NCBI RefSeq assembly: GCF_015234215.1
Contig: NZ_JADEKP010000002.1
Location: forward strand, 62,001-126,000
Source: Clostridium chrysemydis
GTDB lineage: Bacteria; Bacillota; Clostridia; Clostridiales; Clostridiaceae
Direction: 5' to 3'
DNA length: 64,000 nt
Position numbers and translations under genes: made by a program. The notes beneath the pieces are model-generated. The model saw nothing but the letters and a program-made list of their open reading frames with translations. It made no database searches and was not told the DNA's origin. The stretch's first letter is position 1, and the number at the start of each line of letters is the position of its first letter. Shown in pieces: positions 8,531 to 18,099 of the stretch.

Positions 8531-9292
8531 ATGATAGATATTCATTCACACATCCTTCCGGGAATAGATGACGGAGCTAAGAAGCTATCAGACTCTTTAG
8601 AGATGATAAAGAGAAGCTTCAGTGAGGGAAGTACGCATTTAGTTGCGACCCCTCACTACAAAAAAGGACATTTTGAAGTTACATATGATGAAGTTAAAGA
8701 AATAGTAAAAGGGATAAATAAATTAATAGACGAAGAAAACCTAAAGGGTAAGGTATACGCAGGGCAAGAGATTTATTTTACTGAAGAGTTATTAGAACTT
8801 TATAAAAAAGGCATTATAGGGACTATTAATAACAGTCGTTATATGCTTATAGAGTTCTCTATGAGTAAGATAGATAAGCAAGAAGCATTGGATTGTATGT
8901 ACGAACTTAACCTTTTAGGAATAACACCTATAGTAGCACATCCTGAAAGGTATAGAGACGTTATGAAAGACCCTAGTTTTCTTAATGACTTCATCGACGA
9001 AGGGTGTCTTTTTCAGCTTAACGTCGGAAGTCTTAGGGGAGATTTCGGAAAGGAAGTTAAAAAGACTGCTGAAAAACTCTCAAAGCACAGAATATATAGC
9101 TTTGTAGGATCGGATGCACATAATAATATTAATAGAGTTACAGGGATTAAAGACGGGATAGAAGAATTAAACTCTATCTATAAAAATTATTGGAAGATAC
9201 TTCAAAAGAATTCAATAGATTTAATAGAGAATTCAGAGATAGAATTCGAAGGAGAAATTATAAAGACTAAGAAAAAATTTATATTTTTCTAA
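8531..9292 (+). CDS. capC: Tyrosine-protein phosphatase CapC/CpsB (PHP family)
   Basis: This 253-residue PHP-fold metal-dependent phosphatase shows all the family metal motifs: DIHSHILPGIDDGA at the N terminus, ATPHY, AHPERY and GSDAHN. It removes phosphate from the tyrosine cluster of CapB. The frame extends back to 8471 inside capB, but AAGGAGG at 8519-8525 precedes the ATG at 8531, so that is the start. It is the only phosphatase of this type in the window, although a second kinase is present at 30279, so it may serve both. Confidence 0.92.
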   Translation: MIDIHSHILPGIDDGAKKLSDSLEMIKRSFSEGSTHLVATPHYKKGHFEVTYDEVKEIVKGINKLIDEENLKGKVYAGQEIYFTEELLELYKKGIIGTINNSRYMLIEFSMSKIDKQEALDCMYELNLLGITPIVAHPERYRDVMKDPSFLNDFIDEGCLFQLNVGSLRGDFGKEVKKTAEKLSKHRIYSFVGSDAHNNINRVTGIKDGIEELNSIYKNYWKILQKNSIDLIENSEIEFEGEIIKTKKKFIFF

Positions 9293-9310
9293 TTTAAGGG
9301 GACGGTGTTA

Positions 9311-11185
9311 ATGGATAAAATAAGAAAAGCGAGAGTGCCTATTTTAATAATAGCGGATATTATTTTTATAAACTTAGCTTTTATATTCGGGTTTATAGTA
9401 AGGTTTGATTTTGATATTCCTAAAGAATATATAGTTAGCTATTTCAAATTAGTACCAATTTTCATTATAATATATATAATTTTTTTATATATATTTAAAA
9501 TGTATAGAACTCTTTGGAGTAACGCCAGTATAGATGAGTTTGTCAAAGGCTTATTTGCTTGCACTATAGCAGGTATTATAACAGTAGGTTTAAATAATAT
9601 ACTAACAGATAGGTTACCTAACAGTATAGTAATCTTAAGTAGCGCACTGATATATTTAATGGTAGTAGGCTTAAGATTATCTTATAGAATCTATAGAAGA
9701 CTAGCTATATACGGAAGTGTAAAGGTTAAAAAGGCAAGTCAAAGGGTTTTAGTAATAGGGGCTGGAGCTTGCGGGCATATGGTTATAAACGAGATGTATA
9801 AAAACAAGCAGATTCATATGAGACCTGTTGCTATTATAGATGACGATAAAAATAAACTAGGGAAATACCTTCAAGGGGTAAAAGTTGTAGGAGACAGGAA
9901 CGATATCGAAAAAGTAGTTGAAGATTTAAATATAGATACTATAATTATTGCTATTTCTAGTACTTCAGCTAAAAATAAAAAAGAAATAATAGAAGAGTGT
10001 CAAAAGACTTCAGCAAAGATAAAAATAATACCTGGAGTCTACGAGATAATGGGAGGAAAAATCTCACTATCAAAAATGAGAGACGTAGATTTAAAAGATC
10101 TTTTAGGGAGAGAAGAAGTAGAACTTGATAAAATCGGGGTTTCAAGCTATTTAGAAGGTAAGACTGTACTAGTAACTGGAGGAGGAGGGTCTATAGGGTC
10201 TGAGCTTTGCAGGCAAATAGCGAACTTTAAACCTAAGAAACTTTTAATCTTAGATATCTACGAAAATAGTGCTTACGATATTCAAAACGAACTAATAATG
10301 AACTATAAAGATTTAGATCTTTTTACAATAATAGCATCAGTTAGGGATAAAAAAAGAATAAGAAAAATATTTAAAGAATATAACCCTGATGTAGTTTTTC
10401 ACGCAGCTGCGCATAAACACGTACCACTTATGGAAGATAACTCAGAGGAAGCTATTAAAAATAACGTTGTCGGAACGCTTAACGTTTGTGAGGCTTGTGA
10501 TGAGTTTAATGTAGATAAATTCGTACTGATTTCGACAGATAAAGCAGTAAATCCTACAAATATTATGGGAGCGACTAAAAGGCTTTGTGAAATGATAGTA
10601 CAAGCTATGAATAAAAAGAGTAAAACTGATTATGTTGCAGTAAGGTTTGGAAACGTACTAGGAAGTAACGGGTCGGTAATACCACTTTTTAAGAATCAAA
10701 TCAAAAATGGAGGACCGGTAACTTTAACTCATAAAGAGATTATAAGGTATTTTATGCTTATTCCAGAAGCAGCGCAACTTGTACTTCAAGCAGGATCTTA
10801 TGCAAAAGGTGGAGAGATATTTGTACTTGATATGGGAGAACCAGTTAAGATATACGATTTAGCAAAGAAACTTATAAGACTATCAGGATTTGAGCCTGAA
10901 AAGGATATAAAAATTAAAGTTACAGGTCTTCGCCCTGGTGAAAAGTTATATGAAGAATTGCTTATGGATGGTGAACTTACGGAAACAGAAAATAAAAAAA
11001 TATTTATTGGAGCACCTTCAGACTTTGAAATTCAGCAGTTAAGGTGTGAGATTAAAGAGCTCCTATTTGTTGCAGTTAACGGAGATCGAGAATCGTTAAA
11101 GGATAGAATGAAGGAAGTTGTTCCAACATATAAAGAACCAGAAGAGTTAAATAAGAAAGAAGTATTCGAAAGTATTACGGGTTAG
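9311..11185 (+). CDS. capD: CapD/FlaA1-type membrane UDP-GlcNAc 4,6-dehydratase
   Basis: The 624-residue long-form enzyme has about four N-terminal membrane segments (residues 1-130). A first Rossmann-like domain (GAGACGHMV, near 150) is followed by the catalytic SDR domain with GGGGSIGSELCRQI. The active-site segment reads NIMGATKRLCE, with Met in place of the usual Tyr, as is normal for the FlaA1/PglF/CapD group. The product should be UDP-4-keto-6-deoxy-GlcNAc. A GTG at 9305 is in frame, but AAGGGGAC spacing favours ATG 9311. It closely resembles the protein at 25997-27868. Its upstream part uses more AAC, GAC and ACG codons than the genes that follow. Confidence 0.9.
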   Translation: MDKIRKARVPILIIADIIFINLAFIFGFIVRFDFDIPKEYIVSYFKLVPIFIIIYIIFLYIFKMYRTLWSNASIDEFVKGLFACTIAGIITVGLNNILTDRLPNSIVILSSALIYLMVVGLRLSYRIYRRLAIYGSVKVKKASQRVLVIGAGACGHMVINEMYKNKQIHMRPVAIIDDDKNKLGKYLQGVKVVGDRNDIEKVVEDLNIDTIIIAISSTSAKNKKEIIEECQKTSAKIKIIPGVYEIMGGKISLSKMRDVDLKDLLGREEVELDKIGVSSYLEGKTVLVTGGGGSIGSELCRQIANFKPKKLLILDIYENSAYDIQNELIMNYKDLDLFTIIASVRDKKRIRKIFKEYNPDVVFHAAAHKHVPLMEDNSEEAIKNNVVGTLNVCEACDEFNVDKFVLISTDKAVNPTNIMGATKRLCEMIVQAMNKKSKTDYVAVRFGNVLGSNGSVIPLFKNQIKNGGPVTLTHKEIIRYFMLIPEAAQLVLQAGSYAKGGEIFVLDMGEPVKIYDLAKKLIRLSGFEPEKDIKIKVTGLRPGEKLYEELLMDGELTETENKKIFIGAPSDFEIQQLRCEIKELLFVAVNGDRESLKDRMKEVVPTYKEPEELNKKEVFESITG

Positions 11186-11194
11186 GAGTAGGTT

Positions 11195-11764
11195 ATGAAA
11201 AGAATTTTTGATTTTATAATGAGCTTATTAGCGATTATAGTTTTTTTACCAATAATAATTATAATAAGTGTAATTATTAAATTAACATCTTCGGGACCTA
11301 TATTTTTTAAACAAAGACGTATAGGTAAGGATAATATTGAATTTAATATATTAAAATTTAGAACTATGAGGATTGATACGCCAAATGTTGCAACGCATCT
11401 ATTAGAAAATCCCGAACAATGGATAACTCCAATAGGTAAGTTCTTAAGGAAAACAAGTTTAGATGAGTTACCACAACTTATAAATATTATAGAAGGTGAT
11501 ATGAGTATAGTAGGGCCAAGACCAGCTCTTTATAATCAAGAAGATTTAAAAGAGATGAGAACAGAATATGGAATTGAGAAGTTAGTTCCAGGACTTACAG
11601 GATGGGCTCAAATAAACGGAAGAGATGAGATTCATTTAAAAGATAAAGTTGAACTAGATAAATTTTATTTAGATAATAAAACTTTCTTTTTTGATATAAA
11701 AATAATTTGGATGACGGTATTAAGCGTTATTAAAGGTAGTGGAGTTCAAGAGGGGAAGCATTAA
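11195..11764 (+). CDS. Initiating phosphoglycosyl transferase (PglC-like, short form)
   Basis: The 189-residue monotopic transferase has one N-terminal re-entrant membrane helix (residues 8-30). Family motifs include FFKQRRIG, ILKFRTM, the catalytic Asp-Glu in SLDELPQL, IVGPRPAL and PGLTGWAQINGR. Such enzymes transfer a sugar-1-phosphate from a UDP-sugar to undecaprenyl phosphate, the committed step of capsule assembly. It follows capD by 9 nt. Its donor is probably the UDP-6-deoxy-HexNAc made by CapD and the next gene, by analogy with QuiNAc- and FucNAc-initiated systems. Confidence 0.9.
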   Translation: MKRIFDFIMSLLAIIVFLPIIIIISVIIKLTSSGPIFFKQRRIGKDNIEFNILKFRTMRIDTPNVATHLLENPEQWITPIGKFLRKTSLDELPQLINIIEGDMSIVGPRPALYNQEDLKEMRTEYGIEKLVPGLTGWAQINGRDEIHLKDKVELDKFYLDNKTFFFDIKIIWMTVLSVIKGSGVQEGKH

Positions 11765-11778
11765 AAGCAGGTGAAAGA

Positions 11779-12573
11779 ATGAAAAATATACTTATTACAG
11801 GTGCGAATAGTTATGTAGGAACAAGTTTTGAGAGATGGATATATCAATATGGTGATGGATATAAAGTAGATACTATTGATGTGAAAAATGATAGTTGGAG
11901 GCAGCAATCATTTCTTGGATATGATGTTATATTAAATGTAGCAGGTATTGTGCACCTTAATTCCAAGAAAATCGATGAGAGTTTATACTATAAAGTTAAT
12001 AAAGATTTAGCTATTGAAATAGCTGAAAAAGCTAAGTCCGAATGTGTAAACCAGTTTATACAAATGAGCACAATGGCAATATACGGACTAGAGGGCAGGA
12101 TAGATGAAGAAGTTATTATTGATGAAAATACAGAATTTAATCCTACATCAACTTATGGGAAGAGCAAATTACTTGCAGAAGAAGAACTAAATCGGTTAAA
12201 TTGTTTGAATTTTAAAGTAGTTATCTTAAGACCTCCTATGATTTATGGGCCCAATTGTCCAGGAAATTATGCTAGATTAAAAAAATTAGCTCTGAAAACA
12301 CCAATATTTCCAATGATTGAGAATAAACGTAGCATGTTGGATATTGATAGATTATGCCAATATATAAAAGAATATGTAGATTGTGAAATTCATGGTGTTT
12401 TTCTGCCACAAGATGATGAGTATACAAACACAAGTATGTTAGTTAAGAGGTTAGCAGAAGAAAATGGGAGAAGAGTTTATTTATCAGAGGCTATTGGATT
12501 AATGATAAAGTTAATAGGTAAAAGATCCAATGTAATAAATAAAGTTTTTGGAAATTTAATATATAAAAGATAG
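11779..12573 (+). CDS. NAD-dependent epimerase/reductase, probable 4-keto-sugar reductase
   Basis: This 264-residue SDR protein starts with ILITGANSYVGTSFERW and has the catalytic serine region MSTMAIYG and the YGKSK motif. Its short length and its place directly after CapD and the initiating transferase match the WbpV/WreQ-type reductases. Those turn UDP-4-keto-6-deoxy-GlcNAc into UDP-QuiNAc or UDP-FucNAc. Membership of the SDR family is clear, while the reductase assignment rests on context. The ATG follows an AGGTG site. Confidence 0.78.
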   Translation: MKNILITGANSYVGTSFERWIYQYGDGYKVDTIDVKNDSWRQQSFLGYDVILNVAGIVHLNSKKIDESLYYKVNKDLAIEIAEKAKSECVNQFIQMSTMAIYGLEGRIDEEVIIDENTEFNPTSTYGKSKLLAEEELNRLNCLNFKVVILRPPMIYGPNCPGNYARLKKLALKTPIFPMIENKRSMLDIDRLCQYIKEYVDCEIHGVFLPQDDEYTNTSMLVKRLAEENGRRVYLSEAIGLMIKLIGKRSNVINKVFGNLIYKR

Positions 12574-12591
12574 AGATAGGGGTATGTAGTA

Positions 12592-13368
12592 ATGAAGCAT
12601 ATAGATTTAAGTTTAGCAATTGTTACTTATAACAATTCTAGAATAATAGAGGATACTGTAAGGAGTATAGTAAGTAATATCCCAGAGGAATATAGTTATC
12701 AATTATATATAATTGATAATAACTCTACAGATAATACAGTCGAGTTAGTAAAGGATATTAAAGGAAATATTGAGGTTGTTGAGCTAGGGGTAAATAAAGG
12801 ATTTGGACATGGACATAATGCTATAATCGATGTAGTTAATTCGAGGTATCACTTTGTAGTAAATCCAGATATAACAATTGAAAATAGTGATCAAATTAGA
12901 ATTATGGTTGAGTATTTTGAGGAAAATAAAGATGTGGGAATGTTATCACCTCTAATTTTAAGTCAAGATTTATCTATTCAATACCTATGTAAAACAAATC
13001 CTACGGTTTTTGATATGTTAATTAGGAGAGTATCGCCTAATTTATTAAAGAAAAGACAAGATAAATATATAATGAAAGAAACAGGTTATGACAAAATTAT
13101 GCAGTTAGAGTATGCATCAGGGTCATTCATGATTTTTAGAACTGACATTTATAAAAAAATAAAAGGATTTGATGAATCATTCTTTATGTATTTAGAAGAT
13201 GCAGATATTACGAGAAGGGTTAATCAAATTTCTAAAGCAATATTTTTTCCAAATGCTAGAGTAATTCATGCATGGGAAAGGAGTAGCCATAAAAGTTTTA
13301 AATATGCGAAAATTACAATACAGTCAATGATAGTATATTTTAAAAAATGGGGATGGAAACTTATTTAA
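12592..13368 (+). CDS. Glycosyltransferase family 2, rhamnosyltransferase-like
   Basis: The 258-residue GT-A enzyme opens with SLAIVTYNNSRIIEDT, has IIDNNSTDNT near residues 43-52 and VVNPDI as its DxD-equivalent. A later FMYLEDADITRR segment carries the likely catalytic acid. This pattern matches the WbbL/RfbF rhamnosyltransferase-like group, but the sugar cannot be assigned from sequence. It lies in the capsule operon 18 nt after the reductase gene. Confidence 0.85.
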   Translation: MKHIDLSLAIVTYNNSRIIEDTVRSIVSNIPEEYSYQLYIIDNNSTDNTVELVKDIKGNIEVVELGVNKGFGHGHNAIIDVVNSRYHFVVNPDITIENSDQIRIMVEYFEENKDVGMLSPLILSQDLSIQYLCKTNPTVFDMLIRRVSPNLLKKRQDKYIMKETGYDKIMQLEYASGSFMIFRTDIYKKIKGFDESFFMYLEDADITRRVNQISKAIFFPNARVIHAWERSSHKSFKYAKITIQSMIVYFKKWGWKLI

Positions 13369-13397
13369 TAGTATAAAGAAATTAAAAGGAGAATCAC

Positions 13398-14000
13398 ATG
13401 AAAAATAGTTATGGTATAAGTGAAATATTAAAAAATATTTTTTCTTTAATATACACTAAATTATGCTTTAAAGATGCTAGATTAATTAGAAGGCCGGTCT
13501 ATGTTAGAGGAAAAAAATTTTTTTCTTATGGAAAAGGATTTACAACTGGATATAATTGTAGGATTGAGATATTTGATACCGGATTAGGAAATTCTAAAAA
13601 ACTAATAATCGGTGAAAATTGCAAGATAGGAGATTATGTGCATATAGCAGCAGGTGAAAATGTTATTATAGGAGATAACTGTTTGATGGCTTCTAAAATA
13701 TATATAAGCGATATTAACCATGGGGATTATTCAGGAGAATTTGAATATTCATCACCTACTATTCCTCCAGATTCAAGAAGTCTTTATACTAAACCTGTAA
13801 AAATAGGGAACAATGTGTGGATTGGTGAGAATGCATGTGTTTTACCAGGCGTTATGATAGGTGATGGATGTATAGTAGGTGCAAATTCTATTGTAAATAA
13901 AAATATCCCGAACAATTCTATTGTAGCAGGTTCTCCGGCCGAAATTATTAAGAAATATAATTTCGAACTTAAAAAATGGGAAAGAATAAATAAAAACTAA
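13398..14000 (+). CDS. Hexapeptide-repeat acyltransferase (WbbJ/LbH family)
   Basis: The 200-residue protein contains left-handed beta-helix hexapeptide repeats (IGENCKIGDYVHIAAGENVIIG, split over residues 75-95, and VGANSIVNKNIPNNSIVAGS near the C terminus). The SDINHGDYSG segment carries the catalytic His. Such enzymes usually O-acetylate a sugar of the repeat unit using acetyl-CoA. AAGGAG precedes the ATG. Its place among the transferases indicates capsule decoration; which sugar is modified is not known. Confidence 0.86.
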   Translation: MKNSYGISEILKNIFSLIYTKLCFKDARLIRRPVYVRGKKFFSYGKGFTTGYNCRIEIFDTGLGNSKKLIIGENCKIGDYVHIAAGENVIIGDNCLMASKIYISDINHGDYSGEFEYSSPTIPPDSRSLYTKPVKIGNNVWIGENACVLPGVMIGDGCIVGANSIVNKNIPNNSIVAGSPAEIIKKYNFELKKWERINKN

Positions 14001-14023
14001 AAGCAAAGTAGGGTTGGTAAAAT

Positions 14024-15193
14024 ATGGTTGGATTATTTAGTTTTGATGGACCTATGTATAGAGATATAAATGGAGTATATTGTAATACTACAATAACATC
14101 AGAGATGTTTTCTAGATATTTTAGGGTAGTGGATAAATTAGTAGTAGTAATAAGAACATACCATTTAGATAAAACTTATGAAGAGGCAGCCTTAAAAAAG
14201 GTAGATTTAGAAGGTCTAGAGTTTGTTGAAATAGGGAACTTAAATTCATTAAAGGGATTTTTCTTTGAAAAGAAAAAATATAAGAAAATAATATTAGAAC
14301 AAGTTGGGCAAGCTGATTTAATATTCGCAAGGATGCCAAGCACTGTTAGCGATATAACTATTAAAGCAGCAAGAAAAACAAATAAAAAGTATATGGTTGA
14401 AGTTGGAGGATGCGCTTGGGATGCATTTTGGAATCATAGTTTTTTAGGGAAAATTATTGCTCCATATATGTTTCTAAATGAGAAAAAAGGTGTGAGAAAT
14501 GCTAGTTTTGCATCTTATGTTACAGAAAGATGGTTACAACGTAGATATCCTTGTGACTGTCAATCTATAGCGGCTTCGAATGTTTATTTGAATTTACTTA
14601 GAGATAGCGTTTTAGATAAAAGATTAGAAAAAATAAGAACAAAAGATAAAAAAGATGTTTTTATTATTGGAACAACTGCGGCTGTAAATGTAAAATATAA
14701 AGGGCAAGAATATGTCATTAAAGCAATATATGAATTAAACAAAAAGGGATATAATTTTGAATATGAATTAGTCGGAGGTGGAGATACAACTTATTTGAAG
14801 GAAATAGTAGATAAATTAGATCTTAATGATAAAGTACGGTTTAAAGGATTATTGTTACATGAAGATGTATTTGATTGGTTAGATTCAATTGATATATATG
14901 CTCAACCTAGTAAGCAAGAAGGATTACCTCGAGCATTAATTGAAGCATTAAGTAGGGCATGTCCAGCAATAGGATCAACAACTGCTGGAATTCCAGAGTT
15001 ATTACAAGAAGAAGTTATATTTAATAATGGAAATGTTAAAGATATATGTAATATATTGGAGAGGTTAGCTTCAGCGAATATGATGGAATATGCAAAGAAG
15101 AATTTTAAAAAAGCTCATGAATTTGAATTATCACATTTGGATGAGAAAAGAAATACATTATATGATTCATATAAAAGATTCATTCAACATTAA
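14024..15193 (+). CDS. Glycosyltransferase family 4 (GT-B fold)
   Basis: The 389-residue GT-B enzyme has a C-terminal donor-binding domain with GGGDTTYLKEIV and the EX7E motif QPSKQEGLPRALIEAL, which is diagnostic for GT4. It retains anomeric configuration and acts in the cytosol on the lipid-linked repeat. It is followed by about 450 bases without a gene, so it may end the first transcript of this block or be joined by readthrough to the next group. Confidence 0.87.
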   Translation: MVGLFSFDGPMYRDINGVYCNTTITSEMFSRYFRVVDKLVVVIRTYHLDKTYEEAALKKVDLEGLEFVEIGNLNSLKGFFFEKKKYKKIILEQVGQADLIFARMPSTVSDITIKAARKTNKKYMVEVGGCAWDAFWNHSFLGKIIAPYMFLNEKKGVRNASFASYVTERWLQRRYPCDCQSIAASNVYLNLLRDSVLDKRLEKIRTKDKKDVFIIGTTAAVNVKYKGQEYVIKAIYELNKKGYNFEYELVGGGDTTYLKEIVDKLDLNDKVRFKGLLLHEDVFDWLDSIDIYAQPSKQEGLPRALIEALSRACPAIGSTTAGIPELLQEEVIFNNGNVKDICNILERLASANMMEYAKKNFKKAHEFELSHLDEKRNTLYDSYKRFIQH

Positions 15194-15645
15194 ATTTATA
15201 AATAAACTAGTGACAATCATAGTGGGAAGTATAATATAAAAATTGTATATAGTTACTTTCGAGTAATATCAATAACATAATCTAAATGATTAAGTTCGTT
15301 ATGTGGACTTAAATTATTATAAGGGTATTGATGCAAAAATTATAATATGTAATTCATAAAGTAGAACTATAAGAGCTAGGGAACTACTTTCGTAACTAAA
15401 GATAACTCTATATTAGGATTTTGATATACTGGTTAAACTATACATAAATGTTCAACAAATCCTATGAGGGATGTTTAAGTAGAATTTGGTTAGAAATAAA
15501 ATTAGTATAATGTATAAAATCTTAATTTAATATAAAGTCATGGGGGCGTTGTTTTATTGAGGGAAATTTATTAAATTTTAAAATATATAGAACTTTTAGA
15601 ATAATGTAAAAACATTATTCTAACATTTAATAAGGAGGGGTGAAA
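15194..15645 (+). other. Gene-free stretch with candidate promoter and a hairpin before the next RBS
   Basis: No credible coding region was found. A TATAAT at 15506-15511 is a possible -10 element with a poor -35. An 11-bp perfect inverted repeat (TTAGAATAATG / CATTATTCTAA, 15596-15606 and 15613-15623, loop TAAAAA) stands only 9 nt before the AAGGAGGGG ribosome-binding site. With no T run behind it, it looks more like a leader-RNA structure than a terminator. The rest may be decayed sequence, with stops in all frames. Confidence 0.5.
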
Positions 15646-16611
15646 ATGAATAAAAACTCAAGTCTTATAAAGATAAAATATAAGCTTATAAATAGAAAAA
15701 TAGGAAAAATAATACTTAAGATTTATCATTATACTGTTTCGGTTCCACTTGTGAAAATGAACTCATTAAGATTTTACTTTATAAAAGATAAAATTAAACC
15801 TATTGAGTTTTACTCAATGGAGGATACATTTAATATGTTAACATTTCAGAATAAATCATTATGTAGATTTGGAGATGGAGAAATATCATGGATGTATAGA
15901 GATTCAAAAGGATATTTTGGGCAAGAAAATTCTGAAGAACTAAGTAGGCGATTAAAAGAAGTATTTAATTCAAATTCTGAATGGGTTTTAATAGGAATTC
16001 CAGATTTTTTTGGTAATATGGATCAATATTCTAAAAAAAGAATAGAATCAAGAAATGCGCATTTAGCTAAGTACTACAAGCGATGGATGGATTTAGTGAA
16101 CGAAGACAATAGATATGTAGATGCGCTGATTACTAGAGTATATAATGGACGTAAAAGTAATGATAGTGAACTTATATTTAGAAAGTGGAAGGAAGTTTGG
16201 AAGGGGAAAAATGTAGTTATTATAGAAGGAAACAAAACAAGGTTTGGTGTAGGCAACGATTTGTTAAGGAGTGCTAAAAGCATAAAAAGAATTATAGCAC
16301 CAGCAGAAAATGCGTTTAAGAAATATGAGAAGATATATAAGGTTACAAAAAAATATTTTGATAACGAGGTAATATTTCTTATTGCACTAGGTCCAACGGC
16401 GACTATTTTGGCTTACGATTTGGGGAAAGAAGGATATCAAGCTATAGATATTGGGCATTTAGACATTGAATATGAATGGTATTTATCAGGTGCAAGTAAA
16501 AAAGAGGCTGTAGCAGGGAAATATGTTAATGAAGTTGGAGGTGCTCCACAGATTGAAATTGAGGAAGAAAAATTGATTAAATATAATTCGGAAATAGTCG
16601 ACTACATATAA
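15646..16611 (+). CDS. GT-D fold glycosyltransferase (DUF1792 family)
   Basis: The 321-residue protein carries CRFGDGEISWMYR, the core of the GT-D domain (residues about 70-80), and the conserved WVLIGIPDFFG, VVIIEGNKTRFGVGNDLL and LALGPTATILAYDL blocks. The family was first recognised in streptococcal adhesin glycosylation and occurs in capsule loci. A GTG at 15640 is in frame but overlaps the ribosome-binding site; ATG 15646 has good spacing and is preferred. The DGE motif is intact. Donor and acceptor are unknown. Confidence 0.85.
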   Translation: MNKNSSLIKIKYKLINRKIGKIILKIYHYTVSVPLVKMNSLRFYFIKDKIKPIEFYSMEDTFNMLTFQNKSLCRFGDGEISWMYRDSKGYFGQENSEELSRRLKEVFNSNSEWVLIGIPDFFGNMDQYSKKRIESRNAHLAKYYKRWMDLVNEDNRYVDALITRVYNGRKSNDSELIFRKWKEVWKGKNVVIIEGNKTRFGVGNDLLRSAKSIKRIIAPAENAFKKYEKIYKVTKKYFDNEVIFLIALGPTATILAYDLGKEGYQAIDIGHLDIEYEWYLSGASKKEAVAGKYVNEVGGAPQIEIEEEKLIKYNSEIVDYI

Positions 16612-16720
16612 TTTATATGTTTATAGTTAAATTTACTAGAATTATATAAGTAATAAAGTTAATTATGATGTAGATAATATTGCTAATTATAATTAAATAT
16701 AGAAGGTGAAAGAGAGACAT

Positions 16721-18010
16721 ATGAAAATAAATAGTTTAGACATAAAGCTTAAAAACACATTAACTATGTATAGTGATGTTATAGTATCGGTTTTAGCTTT
16801 TTTGATCATATTTTTATTAGATAATTCGAGTCAATCATTAGGTTATTTAGGGATGTGTATAATTTTCATTTCACTATATCAACTTATAAAAGTTAGAGAG
16901 AGTACGGAACTCTTAGTCTTATTTGGTTTAATAACATATATAAATTTGTCAGTTTCAATTGGAGATTTACTACAAATAGGACAATCATTAGGTCAAGAAA
17001 CTTTAAGTTGGCAGATGGCAGTTAGGTTATCAGAATATAATGCAATAGGTGCAAAATGTATACTGGCTATAATGGCTGTATTAAACATAATGATTAATAG
17101 TAAATACTTAAAAAAAATACGTTCAACGGTAAATGAACCAATAATTAAAAAAGAGAATGACTATATATTTTATATAGGATTAGTAGTTCTAATTATATTT
17201 TGGTACTTTGGATATGGATCGACAAGAGGAAGTACCTATAATAGTAATACACAAACAATATATGAATATTGCTTAGTTATTTTTATTGTTGTATGGTTTT
17301 ATAGTGGGAATTCTAAGGTGAAAAAGAGTTATATGTATTTATATGCATTTATATATATATTACAAGCTCTTATAAGGGGAGATCGTTCATCTGCATTTCC
17401 GATGATAGTAATAATATTTTTAATACAAAATTATAGATTGAATTTAAAGAGATTAAGCTTTCTTGCTATAGGGGGGATATTTGCTTCTAATATTATATCG
17501 ATATATAGATTATCATATTCATTCTCAGCTATGAAAGATTTATATTTATCTAAATATGGAATGACAGCGTTTTTATCAGATACAGTATCTCAATCCTATT
17601 ATACAGGAATTAGTATAGCAAATGTACATGATTTAATACCAAATACTTCAACTTATTTTTTAGATTTCTTAGGTGGAATATTGATGGGTGGAGGTTTTAG
17701 AAATGCAGATGTTGGTGCGGTTGCATATAATTATTTGTTAAATAAAGGTGGAGGATTTTATTTTTCGTGGTTTTATTTTTGGTTTGGTTTTGTAGGTGTA
17801 ATTTGTGCAGGTGTATTATTAGGATATATTATTAGAAAATTATTCGCAAGCTCCAATAATTATATAAGACTATATAAGTTAGTACTTGTTGCTATGTGTT
17901 TTAGATGGTATCTGTATACTCCGTTTGTTCTATTTAGGTCAATATTGTTTGTATTTAGTATGCTTTTATTTATAAGTTTTTTAGTAGAGAAGCTAACAGC
18001 AAAAAAGTAG
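16721..18010 (+). CDS. wzy: O-antigen/capsule polymerase Wzy
   Basis: The 429-residue integral membrane protein has about 11-12 membrane segments and a central loop with LIRGDRSSAFPMIVI, a signature of the Wzy family of polymerases. It joins repeat units on the outer face of the membrane, with chain length set by CapA/CapB. A GTG at 16706 is in frame but falls on the AGAAGGTG site, so ATG 16721 is used. It lies just before a flippase, the usual Wzx/Wzy pairing. Family assignment is good; linkage specificity is unknown. Confidence 0.8.
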   Translation: MKINSLDIKLKNTLTMYSDVIVSVLAFLIIFLLDNSSQSLGYLGMCIIFISLYQLIKVRESTELLVLFGLITYINLSVSIGDLLQIGQSLGQETLSWQMAVRLSEYNAIGAKCILAIMAVLNIMINSKYLKKIRSTVNEPIIKKENDYIFYIGLVVLIIFWYFGYGSTRGSTYNSNTQTIYEYCLVIFIVVWFYSGNSKVKKSYMYLYAFIYILQALIRGDRSSAFPMIVIIFLIQNYRLNLKRLSFLAIGGIFASNIISIYRLSYSFSAMKDLYLSKYGMTAFLSDTVSQSYYTGISIANVHDLIPNTSTYFLDFLGGILMGGGFRNADVGAVAYNYLLNKGGGFYFSWFYFWFGFVGVICAGVLLGYIIRKLFASSNNYIRLYKLVLVAMCFRWYLYTPFVLFRSILFVFSMLLFISFLVEKLTAKK

Positions 18011-18099
18011 ACTTAAGATTATAGAAAATTTAAGTATAAAAAGTATTGAATACTATTACTAAGTCGGTCAATAAATTCAAATTGAAAGTTGTGGGTAGA

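Noticed and set aside
15640-15645. GTG start for the GT-D gene
   Set aside because: The GTG overlaps the ribosome-binding site; the ATG two codons later is correctly spaced.
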